NCBI GenBank assembly: GCA_900469965.1
Contig: UBZP01000002.1
Span: forward strand, 62,001-126,000
Length of the DNA: 64,000 nt
Direction: 5' to 3'
DNA from: Hyphomicrobiales bacterium
Lineage (GTDB): Bacteria > Pseudomonadota > Alphaproteobacteria > Rhizobiales > Rhizobiaceae
In this document: positions 1 through 9,220 of the stretch, piece after piece
Numbering within the stretch: the stretch's first letter is position 1
Layout of the letters: each line of letters starts with the position of its first letter
Position numbers and translations under genes: made by a program
Notes under the pieces: model-generated
Database searches by the model: none
What the model was told of the DNA's origin: nothing
Seen by the model: the letters and a program-made list of their open reading frames with translations, nothing else

Positions 1-299
1 TTTTCTTCCGACAGAGTGATCGTCTTCGACAGCTGCTCCAGCTCCTGGCGCGTGGTGTCCCGGCGCAGCGCAATGCCGGCGGCAGGATCGACGGGCGGGC
101 CGGCCTGGGCGGTGACGCGACCGGTCGGGGCAAGACTCACCGTCGGCTCGGCGGAAAGGGCGGACAGCGGGGAGGCCAGCGACAGGCCGAGGACGAGCAG
201 AGGGAAGACGCGCTGCCGTCGCCCCAGCGGGGTCGCCGTGCAGGTATCGTTCCAGGACGGGGCCAACGTGGTCATGCTGCGCGCCTTGCCTTTTGCCAT
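1..299 (-). CDS. Murein hydrolase activator EnvC family protein, N-terminal part (cut by window edge)
   Basis: Only the first 99 codons are inside the window. The ATG at 299 opens a protein with a basic N-terminus, then a hydrophobic segment (about residues 34-50, rich in L, V, A and S) ending in an Ala-X-Ala-like signal cleavage region. A stretch that starts to look like a coiled coil follows (RRDTTRQELEQLSKTI, about residues 80-95). That layout fits EnvC-type proteins: signal peptide, periplasmic coiled coil, then a C-terminal M23 domain that controls septal amidases. An M23/EnvC gene just downstream of rlmH is the usual rhizobial order. The catalytic-type domain cannot be seen, so the name rests on the N-terminus and position. 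Confidence 0.6.
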   Translation of the reverse strand, partial: MAKGKARSMTTLAPSWNDTCTATPLGRRQRVFPLLVLGLSLASPLSALSAEPTVSLAPTGRVTAQAGPPVDPAAGIALRRDTTRQELEQLSKTITLSEE

Positions 300-366
300 G
301 TGTCTAGCGCACTCGCCGATGCACATCGAAATCAATTTTCCGTTGGGCCGCCGCGGCACGACGCGC

Positions 367-849
367 TCATACCCGATGATAGGGATGCCCAGAAAGAATG
401 GTGACCGCCCGATAGAGCTGTTCGGCGATCAGGATGCGGACCAATTGGTGCGGCCATGTCATCTTGCCGAGGCACAGTACCTGGTCGGCCCGCTCGCGAA
501 GCACCGGATCGAGCCCGTCGGCGCCGCCGATGGCGATCATCAGGTCCCGCTTGCCGGCATCGCGCCAACGGCCGAGCAGCTCGGCGAAGTCTTCCGAGCC
601 GACCGCCTTGCCGCGTTCGTCCAGAAGCAGGAGCACGGCATCGGCCGGCAACGCCTTTTCCAGGAGCGCGGCTTCCTCGCGCTTGCGCGTCTCCGGATTG
701 GAGGCCCGGCTTTCCGCAACCTCGGAAATCTTGCCGAGTTCCAGCCCCACGGCCGGTCCCGATTTCGCAAACCGGTCGAGATAGCGCGCGGCGAGTTCCT
801 TCTCAGGCCCGGCCTTCAGCCGTCCGACCGCAAAAAGTCCGATCCGCAT
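367..849 (-). CDS. rlmH: 23S rRNA (pseudouridine1915-N3)-methyltransferase RlmH
   Basis: RlmH is a small SPOUT-class methyltransferase that methylates pseudouridine 1915 in helix 69 of 23S rRNA on assembled 70S ribosomes. The 160-residue protein carries the family hallmarks: IGGADG at 107-112 (part of the SAM-binding knot), TWPHQLVR at 131-138, EQLYRA at 143-148, and the C-terminal PYHR at 156-159. The length matches the family (about 155-160). It lies between rsfS and the envC-like gene on the same strand, with gaps of about 98 and 67 bases, forming a ribosome-maturation and NAD-synthesis cluster with rsfS and nadD. Confidence 0.95.
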   Translation of the reverse strand: MRIGLFAVGRLKAGPEKELAARYLDRFAKSGPAVGLELGKISEVAESRASNPETRKREEAALLEKALPADAVLLLLDERGKAVGSEDFAELLGRWRDAGKRDLMIAIGGADGLDPVLRERADQVLCLGKMTWPHQLVRILIAEQLYRAVTILSGHPYHRV

Positions 850-947
850 CTACCCGGTTCCTCCGACGCACACAGCGACACTACCCACCCGAAAGGGTGC
901 CGGAAATATGGCCGCAAGCGACGCCCGAACCCGGGCGGTGCGACGAT

Positions 948-1352
948 CTAGTGCAACGTGCCCTCTTCCATGTCCGGAGCCGCCCACATCTTCTCGATGT
1001 TGTAGAACTCGCGGATTTCAGGACGGAACACGTGGACGATGACGTCGCCCGTATCGATCAGCACCCAGTCACCGGTCTCCAGCCCTTCGACGCGGGCGGA
1101 ACCGAAGCCTTCATCCTTGAGGTCGGTGATCAGGTGGTCACAGATCGCCGCGACATGACGGCTGGATCGTCCGGACGCGACCACCATGTAGTCGCCCAGC
1201 GCCGATTTCCCAGCAATGTCGATCGAGACGATATCTTCTGCCTTCGAGTCCTCGAGGCTTGCGAGGACCGCTTGAAGAGCGCGTTCGGCGGCATCGTCGC
1301 CACGTCCTGCGCTTTTGGGAAGAGCGTTACGAACGCCCCCCTTCGCGTGCAC
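948..1352 (-). CDS. rsfS: Ribosomal silencing factor RsfS
   Basis: RsfS (Iojap family) binds ribosomal protein L14 and blocks 30S-50S joining when nutrients are short. The protein shows the family core: a helical N-terminus, DIVSIDIAG around residues 38-46, DYMVVASGRSSRHV at about 53-66, and DWVLIDTGDVIVHVF at about 96-110. The GTG at 1352 is the nearest conventional start. In the same frame three codons upstream is a CTG at 1361, preceded by AAAGGA (1368-1373) at ideal spacing, whereas the GTG sits too far from that site. The true N-terminus may therefore be MTTVHAKG, started from CTG. Confidence 0.92.
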   Translation of the reverse strand: MHAKGGVRNALPKSAGRGDDAAERALQAVLASLEDSKAEDIVSIDIAGKSALGDYMVVASGRSSRHVAAICDHLITDLKDEGFGSARVEGLETGDWVLIDTGDVIVHVFRPEIREFYNIEKMWAAPDMEEGTLH

Positions 1353-1464
1353 TGTTGTCAGAGCAAATCCTTTCCACTTAACAGGTCTGGCACGGTCGTG
1401 ATTCGCGTCAGATGCCGCGAACCACCACTAGATTTAGGCATCAATACGTACCGGTTTCAAGACA

Positions 1465-2109
1465 CTACTTGTTGCCCGTGTTTTTCTTTGTTTCCTCCCG
1501 CTGGCGCAGCGCGCTCGAACTGAGCGGCGAGCGAGGTCCGTGGATGAAGGTCCAGGCCGGGGCGCGGCGGAAGGCCAGCGCCCGGGCATCCTCCTCGTCG
1601 ATGCGCGCATGGTCGAACGTCTTGGCCATGATCGAGGACAGGAAGGCGAGCGTGGACCCCGGACGGTCGATCACCGCGATCGGGAAGGTGCGGGCGATTC
1701 GCTGCCAGTTCTGCCAGCGATGGAAATTCCGCAGGCTGTCGGCCCCCATGATCCAGACGAAATGAACGCCCGGATTGCGCGCCCGGACGATCTCGAGCGT
1801 GCGCGCCGTATAGTTCTGGCCGATCGTCTTCTCGAAGGCGGTGACCTTGATGCGCGGATCCGGCGTGATCGCCTCCGAAAGCGCCAGCCGCTGCGCCAGC
1901 GGCGCGAGATGGCTGTGATCCTTCAAGGGATTGCCCGGCGTCACCATCCACCACAACTGGTCGAGGCCGAGGCGGCGCAGCGCGATGTCCGCGACCAGCA
2001 CATGGCCTTCGTGCGGCGGGTTGAACGAACCACCGAACAGCCCGACCGCCATGCCCTTCTCGACATGGGGCATCTTCAGGTAACGCTGTTCGATGGCGTC
2101 AGCTCTCAC
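1465..2109 (-). CDS. nadD: Nicotinate-nucleotide adenylyltransferase NadD
   Basis: NadD transfers AMP from ATP to nicotinate mononucleotide, giving deamido-NAD. The nucleotidyltransferase signature GLFGGSFNPPHEGH is at residues 23-36 (GxFxPxHxGH), and the C-terminal SSSALRQ near residue 196 matches the ISSTxIR motif. The GTG at 2109 directly abuts the proA stop codon (2110-2112), so translation is probably coupled to proA. An internal ATG at 2073 (MPHVEKG) is an alternative start that keeps all motifs. The neighbours rsfS and rlmH downstream are the usual partners. Confidence 0.93.
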   Translation of the reverse strand: MRADAIEQRYLKMPHVEKGMAVGLFGGSFNPPHEGHVLVADIALRRLGLDQLWWMVTPGNPLKDHSHLAPLAQRLALSEAITPDPRIKVTAFEKTIGQNYTARTLEIVRARNPGVHFVWIMGADSLRNFHRWQNWQRIARTFPIAVIDRPGSTLAFLSSIMAKTFDHARIDEEDARALAFRRAPAWTFIHGPRSPLSSSALRQREETKKNTGNK

Positions 2110-3393
2110 CTAGGGCCGCACCTGTCCGGCACCGCGAACCCTGTACTTGAACGAGGTCAGCTGCTCGACGCCGACGGGCCCGCGGGCATGCATCTTGCCG
2201 GTGGCGATGCCGATCTCCCCGCCCATCCCGAATTCGCCGCCATCGGCGAACTGGGTGGACGCGTTGTGCAGCAGGATGGCCGAATCGATCTCGGCGAAAA
2301 AGCGGTCGGCGACCGCCTGGTCCTCCGCGATCACGGCTTCGGTGTGGGCCGAGGACCAGCGGTTGATGTGCTCGATCGCGCCGCCGACGCCGTCGACCAG
2401 CGCCACGGAAATGATGGCATCGAGATACTCCGTCGACCAGTCCTGCTCGGTCGCCGGCTCGAGGCCGCCGACGCGCGCGCGGATCTCCTCCGTCGCCCGA
2501 ACCTCGCAGCCGGCATCCTTCAGGGCGCCGAGCAGCGGCGCCAGATGCGTCGCGGCGGCGGCCCGGTCGATCAGCAGCGTCTCCACCGCCCCGCAGACGC
2601 CGGTGCGCCGCATCTTGGAATTGACGACGAGGGTCCGGGCCATCTCCAGGTCCGCCGACCGGTCGACATAGATGTGGCAGAGCCCCTCGAGATGGGCGAA
2701 GACCGGCACGCGCGCCTCGTTCTGGACGCGGGCGACGAGGCTTTTTCCCCCGCGCGGCACGATCACGTCGATCGAACCGTCGAGCCCGGAGAGCATGGCG
2801 CCGACGGCGGCGCGGTCGGCGACCGGCACCATCTGGATGGCATGCTCCGGAAGCCCCGCGTCCTTCAGGCCCCGCACCAGGCAGGCATGGATGGCCTGCG
2901 AGGAGTTCAGGCTGTCCGAACCGCCGCGCAGGATCACCGCATTGCCGGCCTTCAGGCACAGCGCCCCGGCATCCGCCGTCACGTTGGGGCGGCTCTCGTA
3001 GATCACCCCGATCACGCCGAGCGGCGTGCGCACGCGCTCGATGTGCAGGCCATTCGGCCTGTCCCATTCCGCAATCACGTCGCCGACCGGATCCTTGAAG
3101 GCGGCAATGGCGCGGATGCCGCCGGCGATCGCCTCGACGCGCTCGGGCGTCAGCGTCAGCCTGTCGATGAACGACGCGGCCACCCCGCTCTCGCGGGCAT
3201 TGGCCAGATCGATCGCATTGGCGGCCAGGATCACGTCGCGATCGGCCAGGATGGCCTTCGCCATCGCCTCCAGCGCCCGGTTCTTGATCTCCGTCGTCGC
3301 CATGGCCAGCGGCCGGGCCGCGGCGCGGGCCTTGCGGCCGATGGCCGTCATGAGCGCGGCGACGTCGTCCTTCTTCTCGGCCTGGTCAAGCAT
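2110..3393 (-). CDS. proA: Glutamate-5-semialdehyde dehydrogenase (gamma-glutamyl phosphate reductase) ProA
   Basis: ProA performs the second step of proline synthesis, the NADPH-dependent reduction of gamma-glutamyl phosphate to glutamate-5-semialdehyde. The 427-residue protein belongs to the ALDH superfamily. The catalytic cysteine lies in [11 protein letters not shown] at about residue 267, and the cofactor-binding segment [12 protein letters not shown] is near 154-165. I chose the ATG at 3393 because it overlaps the proB stop by 8 bases and has an AAGG about 9 bases upstream. Another in-frame ATG at 3402 is possible. ProB and ProA act in sequence on an unstable intermediate, consistent with the overlap. 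Confidence 0.95.
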   Translation of the reverse strand: MLDQAEKKDDVAALMTAIGRKARAAARPLAMATTEIKNRALEAMAKAILADRDVILAANAIDLANARESGVAASFIDRLTLTPERVEAIAGGIRAIAAFKDPVGDVIAEWDRPNGLHIERVRTPLGVIGVIYESRPNVTADAGALCLKAGNAVILRGGSDSLNSSQAIHACLVRGLKDAGLPEHAIQMVPVADRAAVGAMLSGLDGSIDVIVPRGGKSLVARVQNEARVPVFAHLEGLCHIYVDRSADLEMARTLVVNSKMRRTGVCGAVETLLIDRAAAATHLAPLLGALKDAGCEVRATEEIRARVGGLEPATEQDWSTEYLDAIISVALVDGVGGAIEHINRWSSAHTEAVIAEDQAVADRFFAEIDSAILLHNASTQFADGGEFGMGGEIGIATGKMHARGPVGVEQLTSFKYRVRGAGQVRP

Positions 3394-4561
3394 GGGCTGC
3401 ATCCTTCTCCTGCGCCGCGCCGGCATCGATGCGTCCGGCGCCGGTCATGACGAGATCGTCGCGATGGACCATCGCCGCGCGCCCGGCGTGACCCAGTATG
3501 CCGGCGATCTCCGTTGACTTCTTGCCCGCGATCTGGCGCGCCTCGTCGGCATCGTAGCCGGCAAGCCCGCGGGCGAGCTCGCGACCGTTCACCCCGACGA
3601 TGGCGATCGTGTCGCCGCGGGAGAAGGTGCCCATGACCGTGCGCACGCCGGCCGGCAAGAGGCTCTTGCCGGACCGCAGCGCCCGTTCCGCGCCCTCGTC
3701 GATCGCCAGCGTTCCGGCCGGCTGCAATTGTCCGGCAATCCAGGTCTTGCGGGCCGTGACCGGCGACCCGGCCGGCGCGAACCAGGACGAGCGGGCGCCC
3801 TCCTCGACCGCGCGCAGCGGGTGGTCGTTCTTGCCGGAGGCGATGATCATGGCGCAGCCCGCGGCGGTCGCGATCTTGCCGGCATCGATCTTGGTGCGCA
3901 TGCCGCCGCGCGACAGCTCCGATGCCGCCCCACCCGCCATCGCCTCGATCTCCGGCGTGATCTCGTCGATCGTGTCGAGGAACCGGGCCTGCGGATCAAG
4001 GTGCGGCGGCGCCGTATAGAGCCCGTCGATGTCCGACAGCAGCACCAGCAGGTCGGCGCCGGCCATCGTCGCGACGCGCGCGGCCAGCCGGTCGTTGTCG
4101 CCGTAGCGGATCTCGCTGGTCGCGACCGTGTCGTTCTCGTTGATGATCGGCACGGAGCCGAGCTTCAGAAGCTGCTTCAGCGTCGCGCGTGCATTGAGGT
4201 AGCGGCGGCGCTCCTCGGTGTCGCCGAGCGTCAGGAGGATCTGGCCGGCGACGAGGCCCTCGGTCGAAAGGCTCTCCGACCAGGCGCGCGCCAGCGCGAT
4301 CTGCCCGACGGCCGCCGCCGCCTGGCTTTCCTCCAGCTTCAACGCGCCCTTGGGAAGCTTCAGCACCGTGCGGCCGAGCGCAATCGCGCCGGAAGAGACG
4401 ACGAGAACCTCGGCGCCCCCTGCCCGGAGCCCGGCTATGTCGGCGCAGACGGCATCGAGCCAGGCCTTCTTCAAGCCGCTGCCGCGGTCGACCAACAGGG
4501 CGGACCCGATCTTGATGACGATGCGCTTGTGGCTCGACAGCGCCTTGCGGATGGCGACCAT
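3386..4561 (-). CDS. proB: Glutamate 5-kinase ProB
   Basis: ProB phosphorylates glutamate to gamma-glutamyl phosphate, the committed and feedback-inhibited step of proline synthesis. The N-terminal amino-acid-kinase domain shows [12 protein letters not shown] (about 11-22), the [10 protein letters not shown] segment (about 54-63) and INENDTVA (about 141-148). The C-terminal part, from about residue 285, is the PUA domain typical of ProB. The length of 391 fits the long ProB class. The ATG at 4561 begins one base after the obgE stop, so obgE-proB-proA is a single transcription unit. Confidence 0.95.
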   Translation of the reverse strand: MVAIRKALSSHKRIVIKIGSALLVDRGSGLKKAWLDAVCADIAGLRAGGAEVLVVSSGAIALGRTVLKLPKGALKLEESQAAAAVGQIALARAWSESLSTEGLVAGQILLTLGDTEERRRYLNARATLKQLLKLGSVPIINENDTVATSEIRYGDNDRLAARVATMAGADLLVLLSDIDGLYTAPPHLDPQARFLDTIDEITPEIEAMAGGAASELSRGGMRTKIDAGKIATAAGCAMIIASGKNDHPLRAVEEGARSSWFAPAGSPVTARKTWIAGQLQPAGTLAIDEGAERALRSGKSLLPAGVRTVMGTFSRGDTIAIVGVNGRELARGLAGYDADEARQIAGKKSTEIAGILGHAGRAAMVHRDDLVMTGAGRIDAGAAQEKDAAHA

Positions 4562-4562
4562 G

Positions 4563-5648
<1,086 letters not shown>

Positions 5649-5660
5649 TCAAAGACTATC

Positions 5661-6521
5661 GTGAAATTCGCAAGCTACAACATCCAGTATGGCATCGGCC
5701 TCGACGGCCGGCTCGACCTGCGCCGGATCGCCGGCGAGATCGGCAACGCGGACGTCATCGCCCTGCAGGAGGTCACCCGCGGCTTCCACCGCAACGACGG
5801 CATCGACATGGTCGCCGAATTGCAGGCGCTGCTGCCCGCTCATTTTTCCGTCTACTGGCCCGCCTGCGACATCGACATCGGCTCGACCATCGAGGACGGC
5901 CGCGCCGTCAGCCGCCGCTTCCAGTTCGGCAACATGGTCTTGTCGCGCTATCCGATCCTCGCCTCGCGGCTCCTGCCGCTGCCGCGCAGCCGCACGCTCG
6001 ACAAGCTCAACCTGCAGCGCGGCGCCACCGAAGCGGTGATCGCCGCCCCCGGCGGCGCGCTGCGCGTCTATTCCGTCCACCTCGACCACGTCTATCGCGG
6101 CGAGCGGATCGAACAGATCCGCCATCTGAAGGAGCGCGTGCTCGCCTACGCGCTCGAAGGCGGCGCGATCTCCGGCGCCGAGGAATTCGGCCTGCCGCAG
6201 CCGCCCTTTCCCGACGACTACGTCCTGATGGGCGACTTCAACATGGTGCCGGAATCGCCCGAATACTGCGCCATGGTCGGCGACGTCGACGGCTTCTACG
6301 GCCGCCAGATCCGCGCCACCTACCCCGTCGACGTGCTCGCCGGCCTCGGCCGGCGGACGACGGAAAGCTACAGCTGGATCGATCCGCAGAACCATGACCA
6401 CCGGATGTTCCTCGACTACTGCTTCGTCAGCCACGGCCTTGTCGGGCGACTGAAGGACGCCTGGATCGACGAGACCGCGACCGGATCCGACCACCTGCCC
6501 GTCTGGTTCGAACTCTACTAG
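5661..6521 (+). CDS. Endonuclease/exonuclease/phosphatase (EEP) family protein
   Basis: The 286-residue protein is a complete EEP-fold metal-dependent phosphodiesterase or phosphatase. Visible motifs are SYNIQYG at 4-10, the metal ligand glutamate in IALQEV near 34-39, GDFNMVPESPEY near 192-203, and the terminal SDHLPVWFEL near 276-285 (catalytic Asp-His pair). There is no signal peptide, so it is probably cytoplasmic. The substrate cannot be told from sequence. Start is GTG at 5661. It is divergent from obgE across 84 bases. Confidence 0.8.
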   Translation: MKFASYNIQYGIGLDGRLDLRRIAGEIGNADVIALQEVTRGFHRNDGIDMVAELQALLPAHFSVYWPACDIDIGSTIEDGRAVSRRFQFGNMVLSRYPILASRLLPLPRSRTLDKLNLQRGATEAVIAAPGGALRVYSVHLDHVYRGERIEQIRHLKERVLAYALEGGAISGAEEFGLPQPPFPDDYVLMGDFNMVPESPEYCAMVGDVDGFYGRQIRATYPVDVLAGLGRRTTESYSWIDPQNHDHRMFLDYCFVSHGLVGRLKDAWIDETATGSDHLPVWFELY

Positions 6522-6623
6522 CTCGCCCAGCCGAACCGGCATCGCTTCGACGGCCAATCATGCCGCGAAAACAAGGCGTTGGAGCTTTCCCTTCGAACTG
6601 CTCGTGCCCGTCCCGTCAGGCCA

Positions 6624-6657
6624 CCGGGGGTCGCCGGCAACGGCCTGCGACCCCCGG
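6624..6657. terminator. Perfect 11-bp inverted repeat between convergent genes (candidate bidirectional terminator)
   Basis: CCGGGGGTCGC (6624-6634) pairs exactly with GCGACCCCCGG (6647-6657) around a 12-base loop. It lies in the 145-base gap between the convergent EEP and GNAT genes, the expected place for termination. There is no clear T-run on either side, so it could instead be a stabilising hairpin. Confidence 0.55.
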
Positions 6658-6666
6658 CGCTTCCAT

Positions 6667-7257
6667 TCAGCGCAGGAACGCTGCCGGCCGGAAATCGCCC
6701 GGCGACAGCCGCGTCTCGACATGCGGCACCATGGCGCCGCGGGCGACCGAATAGACTTCGCTGAGCCCGGTGATGCGAAAGCCGATCCTGTCCTGGACCC
6801 TGAGCGAGGCCGGGTTGTCGGCGAAGACGCCGGAGTGGAGCTCCACGCCCGGCATCCGCATCAGGAAGCGGGCGACGGCGCCGTGCACCGCCTCGCTCAT
6901 GTAGCCGCGGCCCCAGTAGAACCGGTTCAGCCAGTAGCCGAGATGCCAGCCGCCCGCCCGCTGCTCGAAGGCGACCGTACCGATATGGACATCGTCTCCG
7001 GTCGTGATCGCCAGCGCCCAGCCGGGCAGAAGCCCGCTCGTGGCGTGCGACAGCCATTCCTCCGCATCCTGCCGGTCGAACGGCGCCGGCACCCGCGCCA
7101 GCATCCGGGCGACGCGGAAGTCGCCGAGCGAGATCGCGATGGCCTCCGCATCCTGCGGCCGATGCGGCCGCAGGACCAGCCGCCCGGTCGAAAGAACCGG
7201 GCAGGGCCCGGGGTCGGGCAGGGCAGGGACATCCTTTTCCAGACGCAGCGCGCTCAT
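6667..7257 (-). CDS. GNAT family N-acetyltransferase (RimJ/RimL type), second of a pair
   Basis: The 196-residue protein shows the RimJ/RimL-like layout. STGRLVLRPHRPQDAEAI near residues 23-40 is the first strand and helix, HLGYWLNRFYWGRGYMSEAV near 104-123 is the acetyl-CoA pyrophosphate-binding motif A (here RGYMSEA), and NPASLRVQDRIGF near 147-159 is motif B. It probably acetylates an amine or a protein N-terminus, with the substrate unknown. Its ATG at 7257 overlaps the stop of the upstream GNAT gene in ATGA, so the two are translationally coupled. Confidence 0.8.
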   Translation of the reverse strand: MSALRLEKDVPALPDPGPCPVLSTGRLVLRPHRPQDAEAIAISLGDFRVARMLARVPAPFDRQDAEEWLSHATSGLLPGWALAITTGDDVHIGTVAFEQRAGGWHLGYWLNRFYWGRGYMSEAVHGAVARFLMRMPGVELHSGVFADNPASLRVQDRIGFRITGLSEVYSVARGAMVPHVETRLSPGDFRPAAFLR

Positions 7258-7886
7258 CCGAGGTTCCCCCAGCTCTTCAGCGAGACCCAGGTTCTCCGGT
7301 CGAGCCGGAACCATTCGACCGGGACCATGCCGCCGACGGCGAGGCTCTGGACCATCCCGGTCGCCTGGAACTGGAAGCCGCACTTCTGGATGACCCGGCG
7401 CGAGGCGATGTTCATTACCCGGCAGCGCGCGTCGATCTGCTCGACGTCGCGGGTGCGGAACACCATGTCCGTCAGGCTCTGTGCCGCCTCCGTCGCATAG
7501 CCCTTGTTCCAGTGCGGCTCGCCCAGCCAGTAGCCGAGCTCGACCGTCTTGCCGTCCTCGTGCGGCTCGATCCCGCAGCAGCCGAGGAATGCGCCGGTGT
7601 CCGCCTTGGTAATCGCATAGACGCACTTGCCAATCGCGCCGGCTTTCGTGCGTCGCACGAAGTCGGCGGCATCCGCGATCGTGTAGGGATGCGGCATGCG
7701 GGCGACCATCGTGGCGATGTTGGCGTTGTTGGCGAGATGGGCAAGGGCGTCGACGTCATCTTCGTGCGGGGCCCGCAGAACGAGCCGTTGCGACAGTAAG
7801 ATGGGGCAATCGGTCCTCGACCGTTCCGGCCTTGGCCGCTCTTCGGGTGGCCGGGATTGGCCGTCCCTCAACATTTCGCTGAACAT
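7254..7886 (-). CDS. GNAT family N-acetyltransferase (RimJ/RimL type), first of a pair
   Basis: This 210-residue GNAT protein has LLSQRLVLRAPHEDDVDAL near residues 29-47, the acetyl-CoA loop ELGYWLGEPHWNKGYATEAA near 115-134, and NIASRRVIQKCGF near 159-171. I chose the ATG at 7886 because GGAGG lies eight bases upstream; open frame continues further upstream without a ribosome site. It heads a two-gene unit with the overlapping GNAT gene downstream. The pair resembles a diverged tandem duplication. Confidence 0.8.
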   Translation of the reverse strand: MFSEMLRDGQSRPPEERPRPERSRTDCPILLSQRLVLRAPHEDDVDALAHLANNANIATMVARMPHPYTIADAADFVRRTKAGAIGKCVYAITKADTGAFLGCCGIEPHEDGKTVELGYWLGEPHWNKGYATEAAQSLTDMVFRTRDVEQIDARCRVMNIASRRVIQKCGFQFQATGMVQSLAVGGMVPVEWFRLDRRTWVSLKSWGNLG

Positions 7887-7906
7887 GTTCGATCCTCCAG
7901 ATGAAC

Positions 7907-7938
7907 AAAGGGGAGATGGATTGCCCCATCTCCCCTTT
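7907..7938 (-). terminator. Terminator downstream of rplU-rpmA
   Basis: A perfect 13-bp stem (7907-7919 with 7926-7938) closes a 6-base loop. Both flanks are A/T rich, so it could terminate in either direction. It lies just past rpmA and just before the GNAT ribosome-binding site, separating the ribosomal protein operon from the GNAT pair. Confidence 0.75.
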
Positions 7939-8011
7939 TGTTTCTGCAGGCTCGGCACCTGTAGCATCAGCCGGGTCGATGAGACGCCGGCTGTTTTAGA
8001 GCGCTACCGGC

Positions 8012-8281
8012 TTATTCCGCTGCTTCGGCTTTCGGCATTACAGACACGTACACGCGGCCATTGGCCTTCGTACGGAAGTTCACATTGCCGGCCGTAAGCG
8101 CAAAAATGGTGTGGTCCTTGCCGAGGCCGACATTGGCGCCCGGATGCCACTTCGTTCCGCGCTGACGGACGATGATGTTGCCTGCGATGACGGCTTCGCC
8201 GCCGAATTTCTTCACGCCAAGGCGCTTGGACTCCGAATCGCGACCGTTGCGCGAGGAACCGCCAGCTTTCTTATGTGCCAT
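8012..8281 (-). CDS. rpmA: 50S ribosomal protein L27
   Basis: L27 sits at the peptidyl transferase centre, where its N-terminal tail helps position tRNA. The 89-residue protein starts [16 protein letters not shown], the unprocessed proteobacterial form, and contains [18 protein letters not shown] (about 39-56). It follows rplU by 29 bases on the same strand, the near-universal L21-L27 pair. Confidence 0.97.
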   Translation of the reverse strand: MAHKKAGGSSRNGRDSESKRLGVKKFGGEAVIAGNIIVRQRGTKWHPGANVGLGKDHTIFALTAGNVNFRTKANGRVYVSVMPKAEAAE

Positions 8282-8310
8282 TGGTGTTCTCCTTTACCTT
8301 TGTCCTGATC

Positions 8311-8685
8311 TCAGTTCGCTGCTGCTTCGGCAGGGGCTTCGGTCTTCTTGGAAGACTTCTTCGCCTTGCCGCCGGCTGCCGCGATGTCGACGATCCGGAC
8401 GGTGGTCTGGTGCTGGCGGTGACCGCGCGAACGCTTGGAGTTCTGGCGGCGACGCTTCTTGAAGGCGATGACCTTCTTGGCGCGGCCCTGCTCGACGACT
8501 TCGGCGGTCACGACCGCACCTTCGACGAAGGGAGCGCCGATCGTTGCGTCGGCGCCTTCGCCGACCATCAGCACTTCGGTGAATTCGATCTTGTCGCCAG
8601 CGACAGCGACGAGCTTTTCAACCGTCACGACGTCGTTGGCTGCCACGCGGTACTGCTTACCGCCGGTCTTGATGACTGCGAACAT
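8311..8685 (-). CDS. rplU: 50S ribosomal protein L21
   Basis: L21 binds 23S rRNA domain I in the large subunit. The protein starts [14 protein letters not shown] and contains [20 protein letters not shown] (about 72-91), the conserved RNA-binding stretch. The ATG at 8685 is preferred over one at 8700 because AAAGGA lies six bases before it. The 124-residue length includes a lysine/alanine/glutamate-rich tail (from about 101) that is typical of rhizobia. A 170-base leader precedes it. Confidence 0.96.
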   Translation of the reverse strand: MFAVIKTGGKQYRVAANDVVTVEKLVAVAGDKIEFTEVLMVGEGADATIGAPFVEGAVVTAEVVEQGRAKKVIAFKKRRRQNSKRSRGHRQHQTTVRIVDIAAAGGKAKKSSKKTEAPAEAAAN

Positions 8686-8855
8686 TTCTTGTCCTTTCAT
8701 GTTCGGTCCGGCTCTTCGCCCGAGGGCACGGCCGTCTTTTTGTCAGTCGGGATGACGGGCTTGCGCCCGCCGGCGAACGGTCATCCAAACGCCCGTGAAA
8801 GGCATCGGATACAGACCGGAAGTTGCGGGACGGACCTTGGTCCTTTCCCACGCAC
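8686..8855 (-). promoter_or_regulatory. Long rplU 5' leader with predicted hairpins (candidate r-protein autoregulatory leader)
   Basis: Between the predicted promoter and the rplU start are about 170 transcribed bases. On the minus strand, in order, lie CCCACGTGCGTGGG (near the transcript start), GGACC-AA-GGTCC, and a compound hairpin at 8750-8786. In the compound hairpin, GGATGA pairs with TCATCC, and inside it CGGGC-GCAA-GCCCG forms a stem capped by a GNRA tetraloop, with an 11-base bulge on the 5' side. A long structured leader before a ribosomal protein operon suggests feedback by L21 or L27, but this is inference; I recognise no named leader family. Confidence 0.4.
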
Positions 8856-8861
8856 GTGGGG

Positions 8862-8890
8862 CAATAGGCGAGCGCCCGGAAACTGTCAAG
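8862..8890 (-). promoter_or_regulatory. Predicted sigma-70 promoter of rplU-rpmA
   Basis: On the minus strand CTTGAC (8885-8890) and CTATTG (8862-8867) are separated by exactly 17 bases. CTTGAC is the preferred -35 form in rhizobia. Transcription would begin near 8855. Confidence 0.65.
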
Positions 8891-8941
8891 ACCGTTTTCG
8901 CCGAGCCAGCGCAATAAGTTGGCGCCAGCATGACCATGCCC

Positions 8942-8970
8942 CTTGCCACGTTGCAAATCAGCCGCTATGT
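8942..8970 (+). promoter_or_regulatory. Predicted promoter of tRNA-Ser
   Basis: CTTGCC (8942-8947) and CTATGT (8965-8970) are 17 bases apart and point toward the tRNA, whose first base is 34 bases after the -10 element. It is divergent from the rplU promoter, so the two share this intergenic region. Confidence 0.5.
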
Positions 8971-9003
8971 ACCCCCCGCGCCGCCAAGGCGCCAACCGTA
9001 TGC

Positions 9004-9095
<92 letters not shown>

Positions 9096-9220
9096 AACTC
9101 CATTTCCCATCTCAGGGATGAGTTGCTGGAGCCGCAATCTGGCCCTTTGTGATGGGTCGTGTGGGGCCGGCTGTGGCACCGTGCCATCCGCCGGGTGATG
9201 CCGGCAACGTCGACGGTTCC

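Noticed and set aside
1540-3450. A 636-codon plus-strand frame opposite nadD and proA
   Set aside because: Antisense shadow; nadD and proA motifs are intact on the minus strand.
6667-7886. The two GNAT genes as one frameshifted gene
   Set aside because: Each has a complete acetyl-CoA motif and its own start; the ATGA overlap is a normal coupled junction.
8851-8861. CACGTG core near the rplU promoter
   Set aside because: Flanks are CCCACG/CGTGGG-like, not TTTC/GAAA, so it is a hairpin element and not parS.
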